A stretch of 64,000 nt of DNA from Aldehydirespirator sp963662645 (GCA_963662645.2 OY759762.1:2108001-2172000); one strand, 5' to 3'; positions 16,638 through 26,388 are shown, counted from the stretch's first letter. Translations and numbers: made by a program. Notes: a model not told the origin generated them from the sequence alone.

Positions 16638-18341
16638 GTGTTCGTGAAGACGACCCGCCGTCGCAGGGGCGACAAGGTGTACGAGTACTTGTCTTTGGTG
16701 GAGTCGGTGCGCGACGGCGCGAAGGTCGGGCACAGGACGCTGTTGCGGCTGGGCGAGGTGACCGCTCTGCGCGAGTCGGGCCAGCTGGAGCGGATCGTGG
16801 CCGCGCTGGAGGCGCATCTGCGCAGAGAGCGGGTCGATGTCGGCGCGCTGGCCGCGGAGGGGGCGCCGGCGGCGGGCGCCGTTGCGGCGGCAGCGGCGGT
16901 GTGGCAGCGTCTGGGCCTGGGCGGGCACTTCGCCGAGGTCGGCTCCAGGCGGGGGGCGGCCGCTTTGGAGCACGCGGTGTTCGCGATGGCGGCCAACCGG
17001 CTGGTCGCGCCGTGCTCGAAGCGGCGCCTCGTCGAGTGGGCCGCCTGCGACGTTGTCATGCCGGGGTGGTGGTCGGCTCCGTCGCTTGACCAGCACTACC
17101 GGGCACTCGACGCGGTCGCCGACGCCAAAGAGGCGACCGAGGACCACCTCTACGGGCGGCTGTGCGACCTGTCGAATCTGGATCTGAGGTTGGTGTGCTA
17201 TGACCTGACCTCCACCTACTTCGAGGGTCCGGCACAGCCCTCTGGGCGGTTCCCGTCGCGGGCTTTCGGGTACTCGCGCGACCACCGCCCGGACCGGCCC
17301 CAGATCGTGATCGGGCTGTTGTGCACCACCGACGGAATCCCCGTCGCGCACCACGTGTTCGCCGGCAACACCAGCGACGCATCCACGCTGCCGTCGGTGC
17401 TCGCCGACCTCGCCAGGCGGTTCGCTGTGGGCCGCATCTGCGTCGTCGCGGACCGGGGACTCATCTCATCAGACAACGTCGAGGCGGTCGCCGCCGCCGG
17501 GTTCGACCACGTCCTCGCGACCAGGCTGCGCCGCGACCGCACGACCAGAGAGGCCCTCGAAGCCATCGACGACGACACGGCCTGGGTCGAGATGCCCCAG
17601 CACCGCTGCAGAGCCGCAGACATCGCGCTCGCCGGCGGGACCCGCGCCATAGTCGTCGAATCAGACGCCCGAGCCCGCCGCGACGCAGCCCGCACCGCCG
17701 GGATCGTCGCCGCCGCGGAGGCCGAGCTTCTGGCGCTGGAGCGCCGCGTCCGCTCTGGCCGGCTCAAAGACCCCGCAAAGATCGGCCGGGCCGCGCAGCG
17801 CATCCTCGGCGAAAGCAGCGCCGGGCGGCTCTTCGACCTCGACATCGCATCGGGCCGCTTCACCTACCACTACAACGAAAACGCCATGCAACACGAGGAG
17901 ATGCTCGCCGGCCGCTACGTGCTCACCACCAGCCTCACACCCTCACAGGCCGGCGCCGCCCAAGTCGTCGCCGCCTACCGCCAGCTCGCCGCCGTCGAAG
18001 CTCGCTTCCGGACCCTCAAAGACTTCCTGCACCTGCGGCCCGTCAGACACTGGACCGAAAAGAGAGTCCGCGGCCACGTCGCGGTGTGCGTCTACGCCGC
18101 GGTCATCGAGACCCTCATCACCCAGGACCTCGCCAAAGCAGACGTCCGCGACCCCGACAACGGCGGCCAGCACCTCACCGCCGCCCGCGCCCTGCGAGAG
18201 CTCAACCGCATCCGCCGACACCAACTCGACGCCAACGGCCGCCGAATCCAGCTCACCACCCGCCGCACCCCACTGCAGGCCCGAGCCCTCGCCGCCGTCG
18301 GAGCCGACACCAGCGCCTGGGACAAAGCCGACATCACCTGA
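16638..18341 (+). CDS. IS1634-family transposase
   Basis: A 567-residue DDE transposase of the IS4-related IS1634 group. The N-terminus FVKTTRRRRGDKVYEYLSLV is typical. Catalytic-domain blocks include VCYDLTSTYFEGPAQPSG with GYSRDHRPDRPQIVIGLLCT, then ICVVADRGLISSDNVEA (second acidic residue), and YRQLAAVEARFRTLKDFLHL (third acidic residue) near residue 460. Length is normal with no frameshift. It starts at GTG 16638 with the promoter directly upstream. Confidence 0.92.
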   Translation: MFVKTTRRRRGDKVYEYLSLVESVRDGAKVGHRTLLRLGEVTALRESGQLERIVAALEAHLRRERVDVGALAAEGAPAAGAVAAAAAVWQRLGLGGHFAEVGSRRGAAALEHAVFAMAANRLVAPCSKRRLVEWAACDVVMPGWWSAPSLDQHYRALDAVADAKEATEDHLYGRLCDLSNLDLRLVCYDLTSTYFEGPAQPSGRFPSRAFGYSRDHRPDRPQIVIGLLCTTDGIPVAHHVFAGNTSDASTLPSVLADLARRFAVGRICVVADRGLISSDNVEAVAAAGFDHVLATRLRRDRTTREALEAIDDDTAWVEMPQHRCRAADIALAGGTRAIVVESDARARRDAARTAGIVAAAEAELLALERRVRSGRLKDPAKIGRAAQRILGESSAGRLFDLDIASGRFTYHYNENAMQHEEMLAGRYVLTTSLTPSQAGAAQVVAAYRQLAAVEARFRTLKDFLHLRPVRHWTEKRVRGHVAVCVYAAVIETLITQDLAKADVRDPDNGGQHLTAARALRELNRIRRHQLDANGRRIQLTTRRTPLQARALAAVGADTSAWDKADIT

Positions 18342-18586
18342 CCACACAGCCCAACAGCGCCCCGCACCGCCGATGTAGTGGAAACACCCAACCGGCGCGC
18401 CCCCTCTGACCTGCCAAAACGCGAAACACCCGCCAAACTCGGGCCTGAGATACAACCCTGGGGTCACAAGAGCTTCGAGGTGGCCGGACCCGACGGCCTG
18501 AGGATCATCCTGTTCGAGGTCGTAGCCCAGTAGGAGCTTGGAGAGACCGCCCTCGGTGCCCTCGCGGCGGCAGTGCCGCGCGTGGG

Positions 18587-21500
18587 CTACGTCGGTGTGT
18601 GGGGGCCGGCGGCTGGGGAGTTGCGCCAGTTGCTGTCGCCTGCGTTGTTGCGGGCGCGCACGGCGATGATGTAGGTGGCGTTGTTGTCGGCGTTGTTGAT
18701 GGTGATGGTGTTGTCGGGGTGGTTGAGGGCGGCGAGTTGCCAGCTTGTGGCTCCGTTGGTGGTGTAGGTGATGTGGTAGCTGGTGGCGCCGTCGACGGCG
18801 TCCCAGTTGGCGGTGACGGTGCCGTCTGTGCGGGTGACGGTGACCGGGCCCGGCGTGGCGGGCGGTGTGGCCGGCGGTGTGGGTGTGTGGGGGCCGGCGG
18901 CTGGGGAGTTGCGCCAGTTGCTGTCGCCTGCGTTGTTGCGGGCGCGCACGGCGATGATGTAGGTGGCGTTGTTGTCGGCGTTGTTGATGGTGATGGTGTT
19001 GTCGGGGTGGTTGAGGGCGGCGAGTTGCCAGCTTGTGGCTCCGTTGGTGGTGTAGGTGATGTGGTAGCTGGTGGCGCCGTCGACGGCGTCCCAGTTGGCG
19101 GTGACGGTGCCGTCTGTGCGGGTGACGGTGACCGGGCCCGGCGTGGCGGGCGGTGTGGCCGGCGGATCGGGCGGTACCTGCGGGGTGGCGGCGACGTACC
19201 AGGGGTGGGCGTTGGGCGCGGCTGTGCCGGTGCCGGCCGCGTTAATGGCGCGAACGTGGAACCGGTATTCGGTACCGTTGGAGAGCCCGGTGATCGTGTG
19301 GGACTTCGTTGCTGCATCACTGCCGGAGATCGCGGTCCACGACTGCCAGGCAACGCCGGCCCAGCGCATTTGGTACTCGTAGCCGGTGATCAACTGATCC
19401 GACGGATCGTCCCAGCTCAGCGCCACGCTCTCGTCGCCCGCGGCGGCCGCGAGACCCGTGGGTGTGGCTGGCGGCGACACGGTCCCGGTCTGGAAGGTGG
19501 CGGTGGCATTTGCCTGTGTGGTGTAGCTGATCTGCGTCTGGGGTTCCGGCGGGGCGAAGCAGACAAGCGGACCCTGTGTCGGGCAAGAGGCGCCGGGCGC
19601 CGGACGGCGAGCGTTGATGGTGATCTGATACGTGCCTTGTGATAGCACCAGGAGCCTGAACGTGACGGCGCCGGCGTATTGGCCCACAACCTGGATCGGG
19701 GTGCGGATCCAGCTGCCCAAGGGATTGTCTCCGTCATGCGTCGCCCCTCGCAGATTCTGCGGCAGGCTCAGCTGCACCCAGCTGCGCGCGTAGTCGGCTC
19801 CGTTAAGGCGCAAGATGTCCGGCGAACTGTGGGTGGGGCTGTGCAGTTGCACGGTGAGGTCAGCGGTCGAGCCGCTGTGCGCGATGCTGTAGCCGCGGAT
19901 GCCGAAGCGGATCACGTCGATGAGGAAGACGTCCTGCACGACCCCGTCCAGGCTGGTCTCAACGATGGCTAAGCCGCCCTGCGGGTTGTACGCCGTCAGT
20001 ACGACCAGCCCTGCGGCGGGGTAATCGCTCCTCTCGATGTAGTCGCCGCCCGAGCCAAGGACGGTGACGGTGTCGAATTGCTTGATGCCGCGCTCGCCAG
20101 CTTTGATGTAGCAGTCGTAGTCGACCCAGAGCTGGGTGAGGCCCGCCGGATCGCAGGCGGACAAACCCAGCGACGGCACCGGCGACTCGTCGAGCGTGTG
20201 CGCGCTCGCCGCCGACCACTGGCCAGGTCCCGCGGAGTTCTGGGCCCGCACCTGCACCTGGTAGGCCGTTCCGACCGTGAGGCCGGTGATGACGACCGGA
20301 TGCGCCGTGCTGTCGGTTGTGTCGGGAAGTGATGTCCAACTGCTGTCGCGATCGCAGTCGGCGGAGCAGTGGCGCACGTCGTAGTCGATGATCGTCGAGC
20401 CGTTGTCGGCGGGCGCCGACCAGTCGACGATGATCTTGTGGTCGCCACCCGTCAGCGTCGGCGCGCCGGGCGCGGTGGGCGCGCCCGGCACCGCCGTGGC
20501 CCACGGCGACCAGGCGCCGCTGCCGTGGGCGTTGTTGGCCCGCACCTGCACGTAGTACGTGGTGCCATTGGTCAGATCCAGCAGCACTATCCTCGGCTTC
20601 TCCACGGTTGTCTGGATGGAGATGCTCGTCCAGACGTCGTCGTTGCCGCCCTCGCACTGGTAGTTGCAGTAACGCACGTCGTAGCCGATGAGTGCCGACC
20701 CGTTGTCGCTCGGCGCGAGCGAGTAAACCGTCAACTCCCCGTCGTCGACCACCAGTGTGGGAACGGACGGTACGGCGGGCAGGCCGGCCTTCATGCTCGA
20801 CACCGGCGACCAGGGGCCCGTGCCGTTGGCGTTCTCGGCCCGAACCCGCACCTGGTAGGTCGTGCCGTTGGTGAGGCCGGTGATCGTGGCGTTCAGCGCG
20901 GTGCTCGGCGTCGCGTCGGGCAGCGAGGTCCAACTCGTGTCGATGGCGCAGTTCGCCGAGCAGTACTGCACGTCGTAGTCGGTGATCGTTGAGCCGTTGC
21001 CTGCCGCGGCTGTCCAGGTCGCGGTGAGCCGCGCGTTCCCGGTTGTCAGTGTGGGCGCGGCTGGGGCGCTGGGCCGGCCGATTATGTGGGTGGAGGCGGC
21101 GGACCACGGGCCGTTGCCCACTGAGTTCTGGGCGCGGACGCGCACTTGATAGGTCGTGCCGTTGGTCAGGCCGGTGATCGTGGCGGTGAGTGCCGTGCTG
21201 TCGGTGGTGTCGGGCAGCGAGGTCCAACTGGCGTCGCTTGCGCAGCTCGCCGAGCAGTGCTGCACGTCGTAGTCGCTGATGTCCGCGCCGTTGGCGGAGG
21301 GCGCGGTCCAGCTGACTGTCATCGTCGTCCCGCTTGACGTGAGCGTCGGCGCGGCGGGCGCGTCGGGTGCCTGCGGCACGGGCGTGCCCTTTACGCCGGT
21401 GGACCAGAAGCCGTTGCCGTGATCGTTGCGAGCCCGAACGGCCACCTCGTACTCGGTGTTGTTGGTGAGGCCGGTAATCGTGGCGGCACGGCTTGTGGTG

Positions 21501-23551
21501 GTGTGCGGCCACGACGTCCACGACCCCGACGATCCGGCTCGGTAGCGCACGTCGTAGCCTGCGACTGCCGAAGTATTGTCTGAGTCCGGCCGGGCCCAGG
21601 TCAGGTCCAGTGCCTGGTGCCCGGCGGTGGGTGTGTCGACTGTGGGTCGCGTCGGCGTACCCGGCGTTCCCGACGCCGAGGCCCACGCGCCCGAGCCGCG
21701 AGCGTTCGACGCCCTCGCCTCGAGTTCGTAGGTCTTGCCGTTCTGGAGTCCGCTCAACACCATCGCGCCGCTGCTCGAATTGTCCGTGAAATCGAGCTGC
21801 AGGCGGCGTTTGGTCAGGGTCTCGGTGTCGCTGGTATAGACCCAGACGTAGGCGTCGGCGGGCAGGTCGACCGCCCATCCGTCCTGCCAGAACGTGTGGT
21901 CCGACTCGGTCGCAGCAGAGAAGATCTGGGTGCCCGCGGTGGCGAGCGTGGCCGCGGTGGGCTTCGAGGTGTGCCAACGGGCTACGACGGTCCCGCCGCC
22001 GGTGATCGTCCCGCCGGCCCGGATCCAGAGCTGGTCGACGGCCTTGCTGAACTTGTAGAGCCCATGCTTGGCGTTGGCTCCCGTCCCGATGCTCTCACGC
22101 GTCACGGCCGCACCGCCCGATGGAGAGATGAACGTGCCAAAATCGATGGGATCGGCCGTGCCGCTTGTTTCGCTGGTCTGGAGTTTGCCCGAATCGTGTG
22201 ATCGGTCGCGGTGGGTGTACCAGGTGGTAGTGCCCGCTTCGCGGTAGCGCAGGTCGTAGTCGGTGATGGTGCTGCCGTTTGCTTCCGCCGAGAGCGTGAT
22301 CGACAGGAGTCCACCTTTGTCGTTCTTGCCCGGTGGAAGGGGACGGAGGACGGTCGCCAGCGTGATGGTCGGCGGCGAGGGCTTGCTCGCGGTGTCGATC
22401 ACGGGGTCCGTCCAGGGTCCGTAGCCGGCGCTGCTCACGGCCCGTACCCGCACCTCATACGTCGTGCCGTGGGTCAGGCCGGTGATCGTCGCGGTTGTGG
22501 CCGTGCTGACCGTGCTCGCCTGCCAGTCACTCCAGTTCGCGCCAGACGACTTGATGCGGTACTGAATGTCGTAGTCGCTGATTGTGTTGCCACCGTTGTT
22601 GGAAGGCGCAGTCCAGCGGGCCACGAGCTGCTGGCTTCCCGATTCCAGCCACAGTCCGGTCGGCGCATCAGGCGTGCCCAGCGGTGTGCCGGACGAGACG
22701 TTGGACCAGGCGCCCCAGCCGTCGCTGTTGCGGGCCCGCACCCGCACCTGGTAGCTACGCTGGTTGGTCAGGTCGTCGATGGTCGTGCTGGTGGCGGTGG
22801 AGACCGTGGCGATGTCGATCCGCAGGCGCCGGTCCTCGATCGTGGTCGCCGCGAATTCCGGGAATGTCGTGTTCGTCGACGTGTGGTCCCAACCGTCGAC
22901 CCAGATGTAAGAGCCGGCCGGCAGCGCAGGCGTCACGCCGGTGAGTTGGAAGCCGGACTGGGTCTCCGTCTGCGTGGTGCGAGCCAGCTCGGTTCCGTTG
23001 TGGCGCAGATCGGTTATCGGCTCGGTCGTGTATCTAGCGCGGATCGTCGCCGCGCCCGTCGCATCGCCGCCGACGCGGACGCGCACCGCGGCCACATTCG
23101 CCTTGACCCGGTAAATGCCCGCCAGGTCGTGGCGCCCGCCGCTCGTGTGCTCGACGAGGCTCCGGATCCCGCTCGTGTCGTTGCTGGGGATCGCTTTGAG
23201 GTCGAGCGGGTCCCGATTGTGCGCCCAAGTCGTGTCGGAGCCGCTGTGGACGCCGGAATCGTAGGAGACGCCGTAAGAGGAGGCCATCGACCAGGCTCCG
23301 CTGCTGCCCGCCCGGTACATCACCTGGTAGTCGATGATCGGCCGATCGGCGGGCGTGCTTGCGGCGCTCCAGCTCACGGCCAGCTGCCGGTCACCCGCGG
23401 TGACGGACGTGATGCTCGGCGCGCCGGGGACATTCGGCGTCTGGGCGGTCGCAGCCTCGCGCGGGACCAGGCCAGCGGCGACCACCGTCAATGCGATCAG
23501 CGCCGTGATCCCACGGCAGCGGACAGCGCTGGTGTTCGGCCGGGAGTGCAT
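18587..23551 (-). CDS. large secreted protein with about eleven fibronectin type III domains
   Basis: About 1,654 residues from the start at 23551 (MHSRPNTS); in-frame ATGs at 23566 and 23584 are also possible. The N-terminus carries a signal peptide: basic residues, then ITALIALTVVAAGLVP, then a likely cut near AATAQ. Eight FN3 domains follow, each with the YxVRVRAxNxxGxGxWS pattern. A non-FN3 segment (DPAGLTQLWVDYDCYIKAGE to FAPPEPQTQISYTT) comes next, then three more FN3 domains. Two FN3 units (residues near 170-260 and 520-620) carry large inserts. The last two domains are identical copies, and the protein stops right after them with no anchor or sorting signal. It probably works outside the cell in adhesion or polymer binding; partner unknown. 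Confidence 0.85.
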   Translation of the reverse strand: MHSRPNTSAVRCRGITALIALTVVAAGLVPREAATAQTPNVPGAPSITSVTAGDRQLAVSWSAASTPADRPIIDYQVMYRAGSSGAWSMASSYGVSYDSGVHSGSDTTWAHNRDPLDLKAIPSNDTSGIRSLVEHTSGGRHDLAGIYRVKANVAAVRVRVGGDATGAATIRARYTTEPITDLRHNGTELARTTQTETQSGFQLTGVTPALPAGSYIWVDGWDHTSTNTTFPEFAATTIEDRRLRIDIATVSTATSTTIDDLTNQRSYQVRVRARNSDGWGAWSNVSSGTPLGTPDAPTGLWLESGSQQLVARWTAPSNNGGNTISDYDIQYRIKSSGANWSDWQASTVSTATTATITGLTHGTTYEVRVRAVSSAGYGPWTDPVIDTASKPSPPTITLATVLRPLPPGKNDKGGLLSITLSAEANGSTITDYDLRYREAGTTTWYTHRDRSHDSGKLQTSETSGTADPIDFGTFISPSGGAAVTRESIGTGANAKHGLYKFSKAVDQLWIRAGGTITGGGTVVARWHTSKPTAATLATAGTQIFSAATESDHTFWQDGWAVDLPADAYVWVYTSDTETLTKRRLQLDFTDNSSSGAMVLSGLQNGKTYELEARASNARGSGAWASASGTPGTPTRPTVDTPTAGHQALDLTWARPDSDNTSAVAGYDVRYRAGSSGSWTSWPHTTTSRAATITGLTNNTEYEVAVRARNDHGNGFWSTGVKGTPVPQAPDAPAAPTLTSSGTTMTVSWTAPSANGADISDYDVQHCSASCASDASWTSLPDTTDSTALTATITGLTNGTTYQVRVRAQNSVGNGPWSAASTHIIGRPSAPAAPTLTTGNARLTATWTAAAGNGSTITDYDVQYCSANCAIDTSWTSLPDATPSTALNATITGLTNGTTYQVRVRAENANGTGPWSPVSSMKAGLPAVPSVPTLVVDDGELTVYSLAPSDNGSALIGYDVRYCNYQCEGGNDDVWTSISIQTTVEKPRIVLLDLTNGTTYYVQVRANNAHGSGAWSPWATAVPGAPTAPGAPTLTGGDHKIIVDWSAPADNGSTIIDYDVRHCSADCDRDSSWTSLPDTTDSTAHPVVITGLTVGTAYQVQVRAQNSAGPGQWSAASAHTLDESPVPSLGLSACDPAGLTQLWVDYDCYIKAGERGIKQFDTVTVLGSGGDYIERSDYPAAGLVVLTAYNPQGGLAIVETSLDGVVQDVFLIDVIRFGIRGYSIAHSGSTADLTVQLHSPTHSSPDILRLNGADYARSWVQLSLPQNLRGATHDGDNPLGSWIRTPIQVVGQYAGAVTFRLLVLSQGTYQITINARRPAPGASCPTQGPLVCFAPPEPQTQISYTTQANATATFQTGTVSPPATPTGLAAAAGDESVALSWDDPSDQLITGYEYQMRWAGVAWQSWTAISGSDAATKSHTITGLSNGTEYRFHVRAINAAGTGTAAPNAHPWYVAATPQVPPDPPATPPATPGPVTVTRTDGTVTANWDAVDGATSYHITYTTNGATSWQLAALNHPDNTITINNADNNATYIIAVRARNNAGDSNWRNSPAAGPHTPTPPATPPATPGPVTVTRTDGTVTANWDAVDGATSYHITYTTNGATSWQLAALNHPDNTITINNADNNATYIIAVRARNNAGDSNWRNSPAAGPHTPT
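18595..19166 (-). repeat. two identical 288-bp tandem copies encoding FN3 domains
   Basis: The block 18595-18882 is repeated directly at 18883-19166 with no difference I can see, apart from the point where identity ends. Each copy encodes 96 residues with VTVTRTDGTVTANWDAVDG. Perfect identity points to recent duplication or conversion. Confidence 0.88.
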
Positions 23552-23568
23552 GAGAAATCTCTGCATAT

Positions 23569-23638
23569 AGATATTTCTGATCATCTATACAAGTGAGTTC
23601 TAGAGCTTGTGTGGGAATATCCTTATGTGGAAATATCT
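23569..23638. promoter_or_regulatory. possible regulatory inverted repeat between divergent genes
   Basis: AGATATTTC (23569-23577) and GAAATATCT (23630-23638) form a perfect 9-bp inverted repeat in an A+T-rich gap between the FN3 gene (-) and the luciferase-like gene (+). The function is unproven. Confidence 0.3.
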
Positions 23639-23713
23639 ACGATAGCGCTTCGTGAGAGGAGGCCGAAAGTCGCTGGGTGGCTCCATTGCGTGTGCAGCGG
23701 ATAGAACAGGGCC

Positions 23714-24640
23714 ATGCGGTACGGGTTCTGGCCTTCTAGTGCCCACGATTGGGAGCAGATACTGAAGGTGAGCCGGGCCGCGGAGGCCAGCGGATGGGAC
23801 GGCCTGTGGCTGCCCGACCACTTCATGCCGCCCGAGGGGGGCTACGGCCATGAGCCGCCCGGCGTCGAACCGGAACTGCTGCCGACGCATGAGTGTTGGA
23901 CGCTGCTGGCCGCCCTCGCCGCGGCGGTGCCCCGGGTGCGCATCGGGGCGATGGTCACCGGCAACACCTATCGCCACCCGGCGGTGCTGGCCAAGCAGGC
24001 GGCCACCGTCGACCACATCAGCGGGGGCCGGCTCGTGCTCGGCCTTGGCGCCGGCTGGCAGGAGAACGAGCATCGCCGCTACGGCATGGAGTTCGGAACC
24101 GTGCGGGACCGGGCCGACATGCTGGAAGAGGCCTGTGCGGTCATCAGTGGCCTCTTCGCCAACGAGCGCACCGACTTCGACGGCGCCCACTACCGCCTGC
24201 GGGGCGCGCCATTGACCCCGAAGCCCCTGCAGGATCCGCTGCCCATCATGATCGGAGGCCGGGGCGAGCGTCGCACCATCCCCACCATGGTGCGGTGGGG
24301 TCACGAATGGAACGGCTGGTGCACGGTCGCCGACATGCGCTACTTCAATGCCCTCATCGACGGACTCTGCGAGGCGGAGGGCCGGGATCCGGCCACCATC
24401 GCCCGCTCCGCCGCGGTGATCCTGCGCCTGTGCGACTCCGAGGCCGAGGCGGCTCGGCTGCAGGAAGAATCGCTGGGAAGGCCAGTGCTGGCGGGCACCT
24501 CGGAGCAACTAGTCGAGCAGGTAGCCGCCTACGCCGCGGCCGGTACCGACGAGCTGATCATCCCCGATTTCAACCTCAAGCCCGAAGAGACCCCCGAGAT
24601 CGCCGAACGCTTCATGACCGAGGTCGTAGCCGCTCTGTAG
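23714..24640 (+). CDS. luciferase-like (LLM class) oxidoreductase, probably F420-dependent
   Basis: 308 residues with the luciferase-like monooxygenase fold. Typical blocks are MRYGFWPSSAHDWEQILKVS, GLWLPDHFMPP, RVRIGAMVTGNTYRHPAVLA with KQAATVDHISGGRLVLGLGA, and PIMIGGRGERRTIPTMVRWG. The TGNTYRHPAVLAK region resembles actinobacterial F420-using members more than FMN luciferases; the cofactor is inferred, not proven. It stands 290 bp upstream of an aminotransferase in the same direction. Confidence 0.85.
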   Translation: MRYGFWPSSAHDWEQILKVSRAAEASGWDGLWLPDHFMPPEGGYGHEPPGVEPELLPTHECWTLLAALAAAVPRVRIGAMVTGNTYRHPAVLAKQAATVDHISGGRLVLGLGAGWQENEHRRYGMEFGTVRDRADMLEEACAVISGLFANERTDFDGAHYRLRGAPLTPKPLQDPLPIMIGGRGERRTIPTMVRWGHEWNGWCTVADMRYFNALIDGLCEAEGRDPATIARSAAVILRLCDSEAEAARLQEESLGRPVLAGTSEQLVEQVAAYAAAGTDELIIPDFNLKPEETPEIAERFMTEVVAAL

Positions 24641-24930
24641 CCGGGTCCGTGCCAGTCAAATCTGAAAAATAATTGAACAACAGGAAATATTAGCCAGACG
24701 GTAGAGTGCGCGCGGGGCAGCTCCGGTGCCACATCAGCGTGCCTCTGCCAAACCGGGGCCGCCCCAACCGCTGATCGCATCCTACACAATGAATCGAGCA
24801 CTGAGCAACCTTTGTATATGTATAGCTGTATTTTCAAGCAACATCCGTGTCTGAACGTCCGATCGCGGAGCCGGCGCGCGCCGGCCTGCGGTAGCGTCGG
24901 GCGGGACTGGCTGGGCCCGAGAGGAGAGCG
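24641..24930. other. 290-bp gap between the luciferase-like gene and the aminotransferase
   Basis: Parts are richer in A+T than their surroundings (around 24655-24700 and 24785-24850). No gene, tRNA or clear hairpin was found. It probably holds the aminotransferase promoter. Confidence 0.4.
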
Positions 24931-26388
24931 ATGACTGAGACCATGTTCGGCGAGAGCGTTCCGGCGGTGGTTCAGGAGGCCCCGAGCCGGTTCGACGCCT
25001 ACGACACCCAGGAACTCTGGCGCAGGGACGTGGACCACTACATCCATCCCTTCACCGACTTCGCCGTCTGGAAGGAGGAGGGCGCCCTGGTGATGGCCGA
25101 GTCCGAGGGCGCCTACGTCTACGACTCAGACGGCCGGCGCTACCTCGATGCCCAGGGCGGGCTGTGGTGCGTCAACGCCGGCTACGGCCGGGCCGAGATC
25201 GCCGATGCCATGGCCGAGCAGGCCCGCAGGCTGGCCTACTACTCGCCGTTCACCAACACCACCTCGGTGCCGGGGGCCACTCTGGCCCACAAGCTGGCCT
25301 CGCTGGCGCCGGGAAACCTCAACCATGCATTCTTCGGCTTGTCGGGGTCGGATGCCAACGACACCGCGGTGAGGATCATCCACTTCTACTTCAACCGTCT
25401 CGGCCAGACCGACAAGAAGACCATCATCACCCGGGTGAACGGCTACCACGGCTCCAGCTACCTGGCCATGTCGCTCACCGGGGTGGCCTACGACCATGTC
25501 GGTTTCGACATCATCGGCGAGCCGCTGATCGCCCGGGTGTCGGGCCCCGACATCTACCGGCGATCCGACGGGATGACGCCTGCCGAGTACACCGACCACC
25601 TCGTCAACGAGTTCAGGGCCAAGGTGGAGGCGCTGGGCGCGGAGAATGTGGCCGCCTTCTTCGCCGAGCCGATCATGGGGGCGGGCGGGGTGCTGGTGCC
25701 GCCGCCCGGCTATCTGCCCCGGATGCGCGAAGCCTGCCAACAGTACGGGATCCTCTACGTCTCCGACGAGGTGGTCACCGCCTTCGGCCGGCTCGGGCAC
25801 TTCTTCGCCAGCAAGGACGTGTTCGACATCCAGCCCGACATCATCAACTCCGCCAAGGGGCTCACGTCGGGCTATGCGCCGCTGTCGGCCACCCTGCTGT
25901 CGGACGAGATCTACGACGTGATCTCGGTGCCGCAGGCGCCCGGCGCCGAGTTCGCCCACGGCTACACCTACTCGGGGCACCCGGTGTCGTGCGCGGCTGC
26001 GCTGGCCAACATCGAGATCTTCGAGAGGGAGGACATCTGCGGCCACGTGCGCCGGGTCGGCCCCTACTTCGAGGAGCGCCTGCGCACGCTCAGCGATCTG
26101 CCCATCGTGGGCGACATCCGCGGCAAGTGCTTCATGATGTGCCTGGAGAACGTGGCCGACACCGACACCAGGGAGATGTTCCCCCCCGAGGTGGAGATCG
26201 GCCGGCGCATCTCCGACGCCTGCGACGCCCGGGGCCTGCTAGTGCGACCCATTGGACGCTTCAACGTGCTCTCGCCGCCGCTGATCCTCACCACCGACCA
26301 GATCGACTGGCTGGTCGACACCCTGCGGGCCGGCATCGAGGAGGTCATGGCCGGCCTCGAGCGCGAGGGTCTCTGGAGCGCCGGCTGA
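24931..26388 (+). CDS. class III aminotransferase (omega-aminotransferase type)
   Basis: A 485-residue PLP enzyme. It moves an amino group from an amine or omega-amino acid to a keto acid. Evidence: YLDAQGGLWCVNAGYGRAEI near the N-terminus, FFGLSGSDANDTAVRI (PLP phosphate site), ITRVNGYHGSSYLAMSLTG, ILYVSDEVVTAFGRLGHFFA (PLP-ring Asp) and the PLP lysine in INSAKGLTSGYAPLSA. The length is normal. A GAGAGGAGAG ribosome site lies just before the ATG. Putrescine, beta-alanine or taurine are possible donors; the sequence alone does not decide. It differs clearly from BioA at 45510. Confidence 0.88.
   Translation: MTETMFGESVPAVVQEAPSRFDAYDTQELWRRDVDHYIHPFTDFAVWKEEGALVMAESEGAYVYDSDGRRYLDAQGGLWCVNAGYGRAEIADAMAEQARRLAYYSPFTNTTSVPGATLAHKLASLAPGNLNHAFFGLSGSDANDTAVRIIHFYFNRLGQTDKKTIITRVNGYHGSSYLAMSLTGVAYDHVGFDIIGEPLIARVSGPDIYRRSDGMTPAEYTDHLVNEFRAKVEALGAENVAAFFAEPIMGAGGVLVPPPGYLPRMREACQQYGILYVSDEVVTAFGRLGHFFASKDVFDIQPDIINSAKGLTSGYAPLSATLLSDEIYDVISVPQAPGAEFAHGYTYSGHPVSCAAALANIEIFEREDICGHVRRVGPYFEERLRTLSDLPIVGDIRGKCFMMCLENVADTDTREMFPPEVEIGRRISDACDARGLLVRPIGRFNVLSPPLILTTDQIDWLVDTLRAGIEEVMAGLEREGLWSAG

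Larger units (their letters stand above)
16494..18443 (+). mobile_element. IS1634-family insertion sequence, 1,950 bp
   Basis: Terminal inverted repeats CCCGAGTTTGGCGGGT bound the element. A 5-bp direct target duplication CCTGA lies at 16489-16493 and 18444-18448. The single transposase gene is intact, and the ends, length and promoter are all present, so the element may be active. Confidence 0.92.
16216..18533 (+). pseudogene. VOC family gene split by an IS1634-type element
   Basis: The 5' part (16216-16493) encodes a normal VOC start: MAEFRVIFVASDYDATVGFF through ARLVSAGATILRPP. The 3' part (18449-18533) encodes QPWGHKSFEVAGPDGLRIIL and FEVVAQ, then a stop. If the insertion and one copy of the CCTGA target duplication are removed, the two parts join in frame into a 120-residue protein, the usual length for this family. 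No other damage is visible, so the insertion looks recent. As it stands, the 5' part would be translated into the element and end at 16602. Confidence 0.88.

Noticed and set aside
19959..21977. 672-codon minus-strand open frame
   Set aside because: Out-of-frame reading of the FN3 gene on the same strand; rich in Arg/His with no domain.
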